The notes under the pieces: generated by a model | Told to the model about the DNA's origin: nothing | Seen by the model: only the letters and a program-made list of their open reading frames with translations | Databases searched by the model: none | Shown: positions 8,840 through 17,453 of the stretch, piece after piece | Layout of the letters: each line of letters starts with the position of its first letter | Position numbering within the stretch: the stretch's first letter is position 1 | Program-made: the position numbers and the translations under genes | Source of the DNA: Rhizobium sp. ZPR4 | GTDB taxonomy: Bacteria > Pseudomonadota > Alphaproteobacteria > Rhizobiales > Rhizobiaceae | Assembly: GCF_040215725.1 (NCBI RefSeq) | Contig: NZ_CP157971.1 | Span: forward strand, 124,001-188,000 | Direction: 5' to 3' | DNA: 64,000 nucleotides

Positions 8840-10875
8840 GCGACCCTCCTGCGAACGATAAGATGGCCATGATCGTCAACTTGGACGGTCTGGTCCGAAT
8901 GGATGACAGTGGTGGTGGTGCCTTCTTCAACGATAGCGGGACCGTCGAAGTGATGTCCTGAACCTAGTTTTGCCCGCTCATACACTTTAAAGTTCGTGCG
9001 ATCGCGAAGCGCGAAGCAGAAACACTCACGCTCGCCGCGCAGTGCATCCGATATGGGACCGGTTGCTGTGGGGACAATCGGTAGTGCTGGTTTCGGTAGA
9101 ACCGCGCTCGCGCGCACTCGCAGAGTGACGATTTCGACCGCCGTATCGATGGCGTGACCGTAACGTTCTTTGTGGAGAATATCGAAGCGGTCCCGGATGG
9201 TAGAAAACGGTCGGTTCTCCGAGAGCTCAACCTTGAGCGTATGTTCCTGGCCCACATAGCGGCATTCGACGAGGCAAAGGATTTCTTCGCTTACGCTTCC
9301 GCTGGACTGTGAGGCAAGGCCTTCACGTGCTTCCGCGACCAGTTCGTCGAAGCTGGCCGAGACGGCCGCTTCGGAGGCCGGATCAAGAAGGAGCAGTTCC
9401 GTACGAGAAACATCCGTCACGACGTCCGACATCAGCATTCCCCAAGCGGAGAAGACGGCCGGAGACTGCGGAACTATGAGTTCTGCATTCTCAACTTCAC
9501 GTGCGATCAGAGGGGCGATCATCGGCCCGGCGCCACCGAAAGCCACCATTGAGAAGTCCCGCGGATCGCGACCCCGTTCAACCGTGATCTCACGAATCGC
9601 GCCGGCCGTACGGGCCACAAGCACGTCGAAAATTCCAGCCGCAGCGCGCGTGACGTCAATTCCGAGCGGGCCTGACACCTTGTTTTCCATGCCGCGCCGG
9701 GCGGCTTCGACATCCAGTTTGACCGAGCCATTGAGGAAAGACGCGGGCTCAAGGAAACCCAGAATGAAGGCCGCATCCGTCGTAGTAGGCTCAGTGCCTC
9801 CGCGGCCATACGCGATTGGACCGGGCTGTGCCCCCGCACTCTGCGGTCCGACTTGAAGCAAGCCTTCCTGGACCCAGGCGATCGAGCCACCACCCGCGCC
9901 GATGCATCGAATATCGAATACGGGGATTTGCGCCGGCAGGTCGGCAAAATGTGCCTCGTGCATCACCATGGGATCACCGTTCTCGATGACGGCTGCATCG
10001 AGACTAGTGCCGCCGTAATCCAGCGTTATCACCTGGTCGCGACCGATCGCCTTCGCGAGTTTGCCCGCACCGATCAGGCCGCCTGCCGGGCCGGAAAGTA
10101 CCGTATAGATCGGAGCCCGTCTTGCGGTATCCGCATCCATCGCGCCACCAGAAGAGCGCATGATCAGCAGTTTGCTGTCGAACCCGGCTTGATCAAGTCC
10201 GGTCTCCAGTCTGCCGACATAGTCGTTGAAAATCGGATTGATATATGCGTCAACAACCGCTGTCGCGGTGCGTTCATATTCGCGATACTCTCGCGAGATC
10301 GAATGGGAGGCGGAAACCGCTACATCGGGGAACGCTTCCTGGATCAAAGCTGCGGCGCGCTTTTCATGATCGGGGTTCCGATAGCTGTGCAGGAAGCAGA
10401 TCGCGATCGATCGAATCCCGTCGGCTACAAGTTCGCCGGCCGCCGCCAGGACTGCGCCCTCATCCAGAGGTTCGATTTCTACACCGTGCGCGTTGATCCG
10501 TCCGCCCACACCGATCCGATGGCGTCTTTTCACGATTGAAGGAGGACGCTGATAGCGAAAATCGTACATCGAGGCGGCCGGTACATCGGTGCGGCCCATC
10601 TCGAAAATATCCCGGAAGCCGCTATTCGTGATGATGCCGGTGGGCACGCCGCGTCGTTCGATCAGCGCGTTAAGACCAAGGGTGGTTCCATGGACGAACA
10701 GCTCTGTCTCCCGCAAGTCGACATCTAGCCGCTTTAACGCTTCGAGTACGCCTCGTACCGGTTCATCTGGAGTTGTCGAGGCCTTTGCCAGACGGGTTTC
10801 CCCCGACTGAGTGTCCAAAATAATTGAATCAACGAACGTGCCGCCGATATCTACTGCTACCCGATAGCGCTTCAT
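8836..10875 (-). CDS. hyuA: hydantoinase A/oxoprolinase (HyuA) family subunit
   Basis: 679 aa. ATG 10875 is chosen because AAAGGTG precedes it and the protein then starts with the nucleotide-binding block RYRVAVDIGGTFVDSIILD. HGTTLGLNALIERRG near 80, GGTSLDAAVIENGD near 295 and GAGGGSIAWVQEGLLQVGPQ near 325 are hallmark motifs of the HyuA ATPase fold. It pairs with HyuB, encoded next with overlapping codons, to drive ATP-dependent ring opening. Upstream by 162 bp is the VOC gene on the same strand, so the three probably share a promoter near 11.8 kb. Confidence 0.9.
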   Translation of the reverse strand: MKRYRVAVDIGGTFVDSIILDTQSGETRLAKASTTPDEPVRGVLEALKRLDVDLRETELFVHGTTLGLNALIERRGVPTGIITNSGFRDIFEMGRTDVPAASMYDFRYQRPPSIVKRRHRIGVGGRINAHGVEIEPLDEGAVLAAAGELVADGIRSIAICFLHSYRNPDHEKRAAALIQEAFPDVAVSASHSISREYREYERTATAVVDAYINPIFNDYVGRLETGLDQAGFDSKLLIMRSSGGAMDADTARRAPIYTVLSGPAGGLIGAGKLAKAIGRDQVITLDYGGTSLDAAVIENGDPMVMHEAHFADLPAQIPVFDIRCIGAGGGSIAWVQEGLLQVGPQSAGAQPGPIAYGRGGTEPTTTDAAFILGFLEPASFLNGSVKLDVEAARRGMENKVSGPLGIDVTRAAAGIFDVLVARTAGAIREITVERGRDPRDFSMVAFGGAGPMIAPLIAREVENAELIVPQSPAVFSAWGMLMSDVVTDVSRTELLLLDPASEAAVSASFDELVAEAREGLASQSSGSVSEEILCLVECRYVGQEHTLKVELSENRPFSTIRDRFDILHKERYGHAIDTAVEIVTLRVRASAVLPKPALPIVPTATGPISDALRGERECFCFALRDRTNFKVYERAKLGSGHHFDGPAIVEEGTTTTVIHSDQTVQVDDHGHLIVRRRVA

Positions 10876-11037
10876 GCGCGCACCTTTCGTTCGTTCCAAA
10901 TGTAACTGGTATATTGCATGTACTGCCACATTCTTTGGTTTTCATTGCGCGGCGCACACAAACGTCTACGCACCACGGTTTGCTGGGTGGTCGCCGAGTT
11001 AAGCCTGCTCGGCTGGCGAACAGCCATGTTTCGGAAA

Positions 11038-11583
11038 TCAGTCAGGCTTCCGCGGATCCCAAAGAAGGATCTCGCTCTCGGCTTCGTAAGCCATCCCATT
11101 CGGATAGCTGACCGCCTCCAGTTCCAGGCCCCACGGTGCCCGAAAATAGAGGATCGACTGTCCAGCTATTGGTCCGTCGTTGATAGGGACGGGTCCAAAT
11201 CTCGTCGTAATGCCAGCCTCATCGAGAAATGCTTTCGCTACCGCGATATCGCGCACATAAAGGCCCAGATGGAACGCGCCGGTATCGCTGTTTCGTCCTG
11301 CCAGGTCGCGCTGATCGGGCGCCGAATACTGCACGAGCTCGATATTGGAGCCGCGACCCGTGCGGACAACCGCTGCACGTTCGATGCGGGCACGAGCATG
11401 CACCCCAAGAACGTCCGTCATAAATGATCCTTGGTCGTCGCCAACAGGTCCGAAATCCAGGACTTTCTGACAGCCAAGTAGCCCAGCAAAGAAGGCGACC
11501 GCTTCATCAAGATCGGGCACGGTAATTCCGATATGATCCAGACCTAATAATCCTGGAATCGTCCTGGCGGGTTTGTCAGTCAT
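11038..11583 (-). CDS. VOC (glyoxalase/dioxygenase-fold) family protein
   Basis: 181 aa from ATG 11583, preceded by GGAGGACATC. LLGLDHIGITVPDLDEAVAFFAG at residues 10-32 is the first VOC beta-alpha module with its metal-ligand His. A second module carries the second half (GAFHLGLYVRDIAVAKAFLDE near 110, then GLELEAVSYP with a candidate Glu ligand). The family includes isomerases, epimerases, lyases and dioxygenases. First gene of the minus-strand hydantoinase operon, so a role as racemase/epimerase or detoxifier of a pathway intermediate is plausible but unproven. A truncated copy of its 5' end and control region lies at 14496-14822. Confidence 0.85.
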   Translation of the reverse strand: MTDKPARTIPGLLGLDHIGITVPDLDEAVAFFAGLLGCQKVLDFGPVGDDQGSFMTDVLGVHARARIERAAVVRTGRGSNIELVQYSAPDQRDLAGRNSDTGAFHLGLYVRDIAVAKAFLDEAGITTRFGPVPINDGPIAGQSILYFRAPWGLELEAVSYPNGMAYEAESEILLWDPRKPD

Positions 11584-12096
11584 GATGTCCTCCTCCCGAG
11601 GAAAAGCTTGTAACCGTCGTTCAGCCAACAATGCTCAACTGGGAATCGCTCCGCAGTTACGCTTCCCGGAATCTGACGTAAGTGCAGAAAGCTTGAGCCA
11701 GCGACTGTCGAAACTTGGGCATTCCCCCTCTTATCCAAGGGTCTGCGTTTGTTTCTCAAGCACATTAACTTGATCCGCAAATTGCAGCAACTGACCGCCT
11801 ATGAATGTTTTTGTTGCGCAAAACGCAAGATAGCGACTCTCAGCTAGCCAAGAATGTGTGGGGCTGACAGGGTCACACGATCATCCTCAACTCTGCTAGG
11901 GGGGCTGCTAGCCATTTTCGGAAGTGCGAAAGGCTCGGATAGCTATCGAAACGTCGCCAGGATTTTGCCCTCGATGCGGCTGTCTGTAGCGAAAGCAACT
12001 CATGGAATCCTATCCAAAGCGCTCAGAATAAAGAGGAGGTTTATCTGCTCATTCTGACCCGCGGCCGGAATACTAAGCGCAGGGAGGCGCTCTGAA
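11584..12096. promoter_or_regulatory. divergent control region between VOC operon and NCS1 permease
   Basis: 513 bp without a gene. It must hold promoters for both directions. The part nearest the VOC gene (to about 11830) is duplicated in inverted orientation at 14496-14729 and includes the dyad at 11814-11828. In the half towards the permease I see no second clear operator; GAGGAGG at about 12034 is not followed by a usable start. Confidence 0.5.
11814..11828. promoter_or_regulatory. candidate operator dyad TTGCG-CAAAA-CGCAA
   Basis: 15-bp dyad with 5-bp arms, 231 bases upstream of the VOC start. Read on the minus strand it is TTGCGTTTTGCGCAA; the only related site seen, TTGCGTTTTACGCAA at 14496, sits at nearly the same distance (220 bases) from the truncated VOC copy. 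Conservation within a diverged duplicate suggests function as a binding site; the regulator is unknown. Confidence 0.45.
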
Positions 12097-13431
12097 ATGT
12101 CCATAATCAAACGTCTATCGGGTATCGTGGAAGGCCATCCGCATCAGGGTCCAGCAGAAGACGATATGCAGCGATGGCCATCAATGACGATGCTCATAGT
12201 GGGAGGCATTATTTCCGTGCCTCTGTTTACATTCGGAGGCGAAGTCGGAAAGCTTGCAGACTATTCGACCATCCTTGAGGCTCTTCTGATCAGCAGTATT
12301 TTTCTCGGCGTGTTTGGCGTTACCACCGGCTATATAGGTATCGTCACTCGGCTGCCAACAGCGATGATCCTTCAGCGAACGTTCGGCATTCGTGGTTCTC
12401 TTGCAATTACGATAATGTTGACCTTGGTGTCCATTGGCTGGTTCGGAATTCAGCTTCAGATTATCGTACAGAGCGTGGCCGCGATCCTGCATAAACAATT
12501 GAACATCAGCGTGAATGAGCACGTGGGAATAATTCTTACCGGACTATTGATCTCCTCCACAGCTATCATCGGGATCAAGGCGATGGGAAAGGTCGCGGTC
12601 ATCGGAGTGCCGCTGCTTTTGATAGCGACACTCATCCCGCTCGGCATGGGCATGTCCAATGGCGGTCTCGATACTCTTTTTGGAGCGCGTGACATTCCTC
12701 ATGCCTACAGTCTGGGAATGCTTGTCTCACTGATTGTCGGTACCGAAGTGTTCCCGGTCTCCATTAACCCGGATTTGTCGCGGTTCCTGAAGACAAACCG
12801 CGACAACCGCATCTCAATGCTGTTGGGTTTCGGCTTGGCCTTTCCTTTGCTGCTTGCGCTCGCTGCGGCGTTGGGAATTATCTACAACAATGCTGATCTC
12901 GTAACGACAATGCTGGTGGCGGGCATCGCCTTGCCCGGACTGGCGGTAATCATCCTGGCGACCTGGACCAACAATGACCAAAATCTTTACTCGTCAGCGC
13001 TGTCGTTGTCAGCGATTTTTCCAAGAATGGAGCGTTGGCATCTGGCGTGTCTGGCGGCGCTCGCGGGTACTGGGCTCGCGGCTGTTGATGTTCTCGGCCA
13101 TTTCATATTGCTGCTGAACTTTATGGGTCTGGCGCTCGCGCCGATGGCTGGAGTGTACGTCGCGGATTTCTTTCTTGATCGACCCCGCTACACGGCAACC
13201 GCGCCTCAATTGCCGTCTTATCGCCCGTATCCTGTCGCTTCCTGGATATTCGGAACGGTCCTCGGCTTTACCACCCTTCCCAGCGAAGAGTCTGGCCTTG
13301 GTCTGTTCCATCTCACGGGAGCGCCTTCACTCGACGCCCTCGTATCGGCAATGCTCTTATTGTTTATCGCCAAGAAGTTTTTTTCCGCTAACGCGAGTAA
13401 CCGGCAGATCATAGGCGACGAAAAATGCTAG
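12097..13431 (+). CDS. NCS1 family permease (cytosine/purine/hydantoin transporter-like)
   Basis: 444 aa, GGGAGG 9-10 bases before the ATG. About 12 hydrophobic segments, starting with MTMLIVGGIISVPLFTFGGE near residue 28, TAMILQRTFGIRGS near 90 and the NPDLSRFLKTNRD segment near 223 are consistent with the cytosine permease (CodB-like) branch of the NCS1 family. The family imports nucleobases, allantoin and hydantoins with Na+ or H+. Divergent from the hydantoinase operon, it is the natural inner-membrane importer for that pathway (inference). Its stop overlaps an ATG of the next gene. Confidence 0.88.
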   Translation: MSIIKRLSGIVEGHPHQGPAEDDMQRWPSMTMLIVGGIISVPLFTFGGEVGKLADYSTILEALLISSIFLGVFGVTTGYIGIVTRLPTAMILQRTFGIRGSLAITIMLTLVSIGWFGIQLQIIVQSVAAILHKQLNISVNEHVGIILTGLLISSTAIIGIKAMGKVAVIGVPLLLIATLIPLGMGMSNGGLDTLFGARDIPHAYSLGMLVSLIVGTEVFPVSINPDLSRFLKTNRDNRISMLLGFGLAFPLLLALAAALGIIYNNADLVTTMLVAGIALPGLAVIILATWTNNDQNLYSSALSLSAIFPRMERWHLACLAALAGTGLAAVDVLGHFILLLNFMGLALAPMAGVYVADFFLDRPRYTATAPQLPSYRPYPVASWIFGTVLGFTTLPSEESGLGLFHLTGAPSLDALVSAMLLLFIAKKFFSANASNRQIIGDEKC

Positions 13432-13451
13432 ATGGGACCAGGAAAGCCAAA

Positions 13452-13823
13452 ATGCATACAGCTGAAAATCTAATCACCCATTTTTTTGATTGGTGGAATG
13501 ACGCGTACCGCGAAAACTGCTTCAGCACTGAAGGATTTGCTCGTTATTTTACACCAAATGCCACGTTCATCGTTGACGGGAACTTGCGTGGAACGGGACC
13601 TGAAGAGATCAACCGGCATTTCCAGCGCATCAAAAGGGAAAGTGACGATGTTGAAATCGTCACACCTGCCATTACGACCCTAAGCGACAAAGCAGTCGGC
13701 TTCGTGCGATATCGTGCCACATTTCGTGCCGGCAATTTGACGGGAACTGAGGAGTGCCTTGCCTGGGCGTGCATGCGCGAAGACAAGATCTCTGCGATAG
13801 AGATATTCAGCCGGCCGGCATGA
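13452..13823 (+). CDS. SnoaL/NTF2-like fold protein
   Basis: 123 aa from ATG 13452, which has AGGA 8 bases upstream; an alternative ATG at 13425 overlaps the permease stop and adds nine residues. LITHFFDWWNDAYRENCFSTEGFARYF, then TFIVDGNLRGTGPEEINRHFQRI, resembles the cone-shaped SnoaL-like/nuclear transport factor 2 fold seen in small isomerases and hydrolases and in non-catalytic binding proteins. Cotranscribed with the permease; substrate and activity unknown. Confidence 0.75.
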   Translation: MHTAENLITHFFDWWNDAYRENCFSTEGFARYFTPNATFIVDGNLRGTGPEEINRHFQRIKRESDDVEIVTPAITTLSDKAVGFVRYRATFRAGNLTGTEECLAWACMREDKISAIEIFSRPA

Positions 13824-14495
13824 GAATCACAATGTGGTACGCTCACCGGACCGCGTCTTCGCCGAAGCAATAACCTGCTAAGGATCCCGCAAAGCGTTGG
13901 GCGTTGAGATGGCTAATTTTGGCGAGTTCTAATTTTCCGTCGACAATCAGAAATCGCTGTTCCCCGCCATTTGAAGAGGGGGGGGTGCACAATGAATCAA
14001 TCTTTGCTGAGAGACGCAAGAATTGGCACCCCATCAGTAAAATCCACGAACTGCTCGCCTGGCATTTGTCGAAGATCGCAAGTTGCGACGGAGGGGCCCC
14101 GTGAGTGCGGCATGGTCATGGGCGTCGTGCAGAGCGATCGATGTCGTAGCAGTTGGGAAGGCAGCGGGGACTTAGAGCATAAGCGGACCTGCGGATTGGT
14201 TTGGGAAGGCGATCTGCCGTCCAAGCGCGGTGGGCTGTTTCGGAGCTGCACGAAACAACGACTTTAGATGAGCAAAGTGTTCGAAGTGTCCGCTACCTCC
14301 GACTCTCGCAACATGCCGCCGGCCGAGTTCGCAATGAAATCCGCTCCGGAGAAACAGGCAGCATGAGGCCAAAAGTCAAACCTAAGACTCTCCCTCGAAC
14401 CGGAGCGGTTTCTGGTCTCGGGTCATTGGCGTTCCCAGCGTTCAGACGAAAGCTTCCCGACCTCGTTACTGATCTCCACGCAAAGACCCACTATG
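13824..14495 (+). other. gene-free stretch, possibly decayed coding sequence
   Basis: About 670 bp in which short frames are interrupted by stops in all readings and none has a family-like sequence. A run of eight G near 13977 is the only low-complexity element. I see no IS end or strong terminator. Confidence 0.4.
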
Positions 14496-14510
14496 TTGCG
14501 TTTTACGCAA
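14496..14510. promoter_or_regulatory. candidate operator dyad TTGCG-TTTTA-CGCAA
   Basis: Second copy of the dyad found at 11814-11828, retained in the duplicated control region 386 bases before the racemase start. Confidence 0.45.
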
Positions 14511-14729
14511 TCAAAACGCGCACATGCGACCGGTTGCCGCAGTATGTTGACGACGTTAATGTGGGCCGGAAACAAGCGCAGAACCTTTGAGGAGTAGAAG
14601 ATGCCTGGGTTTCGACAGTCGCTGGCTCTCCATTCCGCAGTTGCGTCAGGTGCCGGGAATGAAACTGCTGAACGTTTCCAGTCGAGCACCCTTGGCTGAA
14701 CGACGTTTGCAAACTCTTCGGAGGACACC

Positions 14730-14822
14730 ATGACTGACAAACCCGCCAAGACGCTTCCAGGATTGTTAGGTCTGGATCATATCGGAATTGCCGTTCTTGA
14801 TCTCGATGAAGCGGTCGTGTGA
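14730..14822 (+). pseudogene. truncated VOC protein copy (30 codons)
   Basis: Reads MTDKPAKTLPGLLGLDHIGI then AVLDLDEAVV and stops (TGA 14820). The first 28 residues correspond to the N-terminus of the intact VOC protein with few differences; the rest of the gene is missing. Preceded by GGAGGACACC. Could act only as a leader peptide now. Confidence 0.8.
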
Positions 14823-14895
14823 CTTAGGAAATCATTGTCGAAATGTTTTGCAGCATGACCGACTGATGACCAAGGGGGAAGAAGGGAATATTGGA

Positions 14896-15621
14896 ATGAG
14901 AATAAAAATAATAGAACCGGGTGTGTATGCGGACCGGGCCTCCATGGAGAGGCTCAATAACGCTTACGAAGCCGATCACGATCCCGATACTGAGCTGAGT
15001 TGGGTCGCGCTAGATAGGGGCATCGAGTCTCCTGAACAACACTTTTGGGAAAGCCTTCAGATGACATTCCTGACCCAGGAGATTGAACGAACGGACCAGG
15101 CTTATTTCGATGGAGTGGTAATATTTTGTGCTGCAGATCCAGGAGTTTCGGCGGCCAAGGAATGCTTACGGATTCCTGTTGTCGGGATTATGGAGACCTC
15201 GGTTGCGCTTGCCAACTTTCTAGGTCGCCGGTTTACTTGGCTTTCACCGCTCAGCCGCGGCAATGGATTCATGCTCGACAAGATTCGTTCTACCGGACTG
15301 GCGGATCGCCTAGCATCAATTCGTTCTATCGAAGTGCCGTTCACAGATATGGAAAACGACAGCGCATTGTTGGACAAGACAATCGCGGAAGGCCGTAAGG
15401 CGATTAATGCTGACAATGCCGATACTTTGATTATTGGCTGCACCGGAATGGTCGGCCTTGCCAGCGAAGCCCAAGAGGCGCTTGGCATACCTGTGATTGA
15501 CGCCGGCGTGGTTGGCATTCGCATGTGCGAAGCACTCGTGAAAATGAACTTGGCTCAAAGTAAGCGCGCCTACCCGGCCCCTCGGGAAGATATGCGTCGA
15601 TTTGTGGATGTAACGGTCTGA
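14896..15621 (+). CDS. Asp/Glu/hydantoin racemase family protein
   Basis: 241 aa from ATG 14896 (purine-rich AAGGGA upstream). Two half-site cysteines of the family are present: FCAADPGVSAAKE near residue 78 and IIGCTGMVG near 180, each in the expected strand-loop position, followed by GIPVIDAGVVGI. Such enzymes racemise amino acids or 5-substituted hydantoins without cofactor; the family also contains decarboxylases and isomerases. With HyuA/HyuB, an NCS1 permease and a porin nearby it completes a plausible hydantoin or cyclic amide pathway. Its upstream region is the duplicated VOC control region, so the two transcription units may answer to the same regulator. Confidence 0.85.
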   Translation: MRIKIIEPGVYADRASMERLNNAYEADHDPDTELSWVALDRGIESPEQHFWESLQMTFLTQEIERTDQAYFDGVVIFCAADPGVSAAKECLRIPVVGIMETSVALANFLGRRFTWLSPLSRGNGFMLDKIRSTGLADRLASIRSIEVPFTDMENDSALLDKTIAEGRKAINADNADTLIIGCTGMVGLASEAQEALGIPVIDAGVVGIRMCEALVKMNLAQSKRAYPAPREDMRRFVDVTV

Positions 15622-16002
15622 GTAAGACTCATCGCCGGTTCCGCGATAGGTCACAGGCCAAACTTACCGCAACATCGAGATAGCTCCGCTCCGAACCTTC
15701 ACGATGGACTTGTATCATCGTAATCATCCCGTCGGCGTTCGACGCCATCAAGCAAGCAAGCGGACCGTCACGCCGCCAGCGCGGCGGTCTATTGCTTGTT
15801 TTGCGAGAGCATCCGGATGTGACCGAAGAGATCGAAAATCGATGCCACACGCCGACCTAGTGTGTCAGTCTGGATTGTATTGTGGGCAATGGCATCGGCA
15901 GCGATGGTGCCAGCGAAAGTAGAGACGATATCGCCAACGTTGACCTAAAATATCGCGCTGACAGCCCCGGCCTAATTCGAAACGAAGGGGCCACCATTAC
16001 TA
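15622..16002 (+). other. gene-free stretch between racemase and IS3 element
   Basis: 381 bp. Several short frames on both strands, none recognisable. GCCGCCAGCGCGGCGG near 15770 is a small hairpin that could end the racemase transcript but lacks a T-run. Confidence 0.4.
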
Positions 16003-16077
16003 GAGTGAACCCTTCGGGCTGGACCACGGGACACGGAAAAACTGATACACTCTGCGGGCCTCAATCGGTGAAGGCTC

Positions 16078-16440
16078 ATGAAGTCCCGAGGTCCATATCG
16101 ACGGCATTCGACGCCGTTCAAATTGCAGCTTTGCCAAGATATCCGGAACGGCGTCATTGGACGGCGCGATGCGCAGCGTACCTATGGCGTTTCGGCTAAT
16201 CTTATCCAGTTGTGGCTCACGCAGTTCGATCGTGGCGAACTGAACGACGAGGAAGCAGAGGCCAGCGTTATTGCCGAGTACGAGGCACACATTGCGGCGC
16301 TTGAACGCAAGGTCGGCCAGCTCACGATGGAGCTTGACCTGGTGAAAAAAACTCCGCGCCAGCCGATCGCCGGCGACAGCGGGAACTCCTCCATCATCAC
16401 CGGTCCCCGGCCTGTTCTGTCAGACGGGGGTGCAAAATGA
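16078..16440 (+). CDS. IS3-family transposase OrfA
   Basis: 120 aa helix-turn-helix protein of the IS3/IS2-type OrfA class: [15 protein letters not shown], then the recognition region [19 protein letters not shown] and a C-terminal leucine-zipper-like coiled coil ([20 protein letters not shown]). It binds the element's ends. A7 at 16345-16351 lies in the frame as AAA-AAA-ACT; after a -1 slip the reading continues open into OrfB, so an OrfAB fusion is possible. The stop also overlaps the OrfB ATG (ATGA), offering coupled reinitiation. Confidence 0.92.
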   Translation: MKSRGPYRRHSTPFKLQLCQDIRNGVIGRRDAQRTYGVSANLIQLWLTQFDRGELNDEEAEASVIAEYEAHIAALERKVGQLTMELDLVKKTPRQPIAGDSGNSSIITGPRPVLSDGGAK

Positions 16441-17234
16441 TCGATCTCCCGAGAAGCAGCTATTATTATCGATCAACTGCGAGAGAGTTGAACCTTGGGG
16501 ATACGGAACTCGTTGCTATCATCGAGGATATCCAGGACGAGCTGCCCTGCTACGGATACCGACGCGTAACGCACGAGCTTCAGCGAAGAGGGCACTTGGT
16601 CAAACACAGGCGTGTCGGCCGCGTCATGCGGGCCAACGATCTCGGGATCAGGCCTCGCAAGCGGTATGTTCGCACGACGGATAGCAACCACGATTCACCG
16701 ATCTACCCGAACCTTTATCGGAATGTGATCCCGTCGCGGCCTGACATGGTCTGGGTGGCAGACTTCACATACATCCGTATAGCCGTCGGCTTTTGCTATC
16801 TCGCCGTCATTCTTGACGCCTGCAGCCGGAAAGTCGTCGGCTATGGCCTGTCAAAACGCCTGGCTACGCCGCTGGCGTTGGCGGCGTTACGTTCCGCGCT
16901 TGAAAACAGAAAGCCTCCACCCGGCTGCATCCACCACACAGACCGCGGATGCCAATACGCGAGTGAGACCTATCGACGAGCGCTTGATGCCGGCGGTCTG
17001 CAGGGTTCCATGAGCGCCGTCGGCAACCCTTATAACAATGCTCAGGCAGAGAGCTTCATGAAAACCCTGAAAGTCGAGGACGTCTACATCGCCGGCTACG
17101 AGACATTCGCGGATGTGGCCGAACGCTTGCCCAAGTTCATTGAGGAGATCTACAATGCCAAGCGGCTTCACTCGGCCCTTGGCTACATGTCGCCAGCGGA
17201 TTTTGAAACCCAACTCGCCCAGCAGGCGGCTTAG
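16437..17234 (+). CDS. IS3-family transposase OrfB (DDE catalytic protein)
   Basis: 265 aa. N-terminal HTH_21-like part ([22 protein letters not shown]), then the rve integrase core: [20 protein letters not shown] holds the first Asp, [11 protein letters not shown] the second, and [16 protein letters not shown] the catalytic Glu. All three DDE residues are present and the frame is intact, so the enzyme may be active. Ends 36 bp before the right inverted repeat. Confidence 0.93.
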   Translation: MIDLPRSSYYYRSTARELNLGDTELVAIIEDIQDELPCYGYRRVTHELQRRGHLVKHRRVGRVMRANDLGIRPRKRYVRTTDSNHDSPIYPNLYRNVIPSRPDMVWVADFTYIRIAVGFCYLAVILDACSRKVVGYGLSKRLATPLALAALRSALENRKPPPGCIHHTDRGCQYASETYRRALDAGGLQGSMSAVGNPYNNAQAESFMKTLKVEDVYIAGYETFADVAERLPKFIEEIYNAKRLHSALGYMSPADFETQLAQQAA

Positions 17235-17453
17235 TTTGAAGCGCCTCGCTGGTCCAGCCCGAAGGGTTCACTCCAAAACCGGCTCAGTTCCGCATGGAAA
17301 CCAACATGGCCAGCCAACGAAAGATGGAATGGTATTGCAAAAGCCACCGGTTTTCTGGGTCCCATCCGCAAACGGAGATTTTCATGAGCGTGCTCCGCTT
17401 CCGCTCGCTCTCTTCCCCACGGTGTCAGTATCGGAGCAATACTCCCCAATAGT

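Larger units (their letters stand above)
14496..14822 (+). repeat. diverged inverted duplicate of the VOC control region and 5' end
   Basis: Aligns, in inverted orientation, with about 11490-11828. Shared landmarks in order: the TTGCGTTTT(A/G)CGCAA dyad, GTTAATGTG, AAACAA(A/G)CGCAGA, TTTCGACAGTCGCTGGCTC, a ribosome site and ATGACTGACAAACCCGCC. Identity drops in between, so the duplication is not recent. The copy ends inside the VOC coding sequence and is followed within 74 bp by the racemase start. Confidence 0.8.
16003..17273 (+). mobile_element. IS3-family insertion sequence
   Basis: Perfect terminal inverted repeats: TGAACCCTTCGGGCTGGAC starting at 16006 and its complement ending at 17270; the match extends three more bases outwards (16003 and 17273). 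The element carries orfA and orfB and is about 1.27 kb, normal for the family. No 3-5 bp direct target duplication is visible at the flanks (CTA before, CAA after), so one flank may have been rearranged since insertion. Confidence 0.9.
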
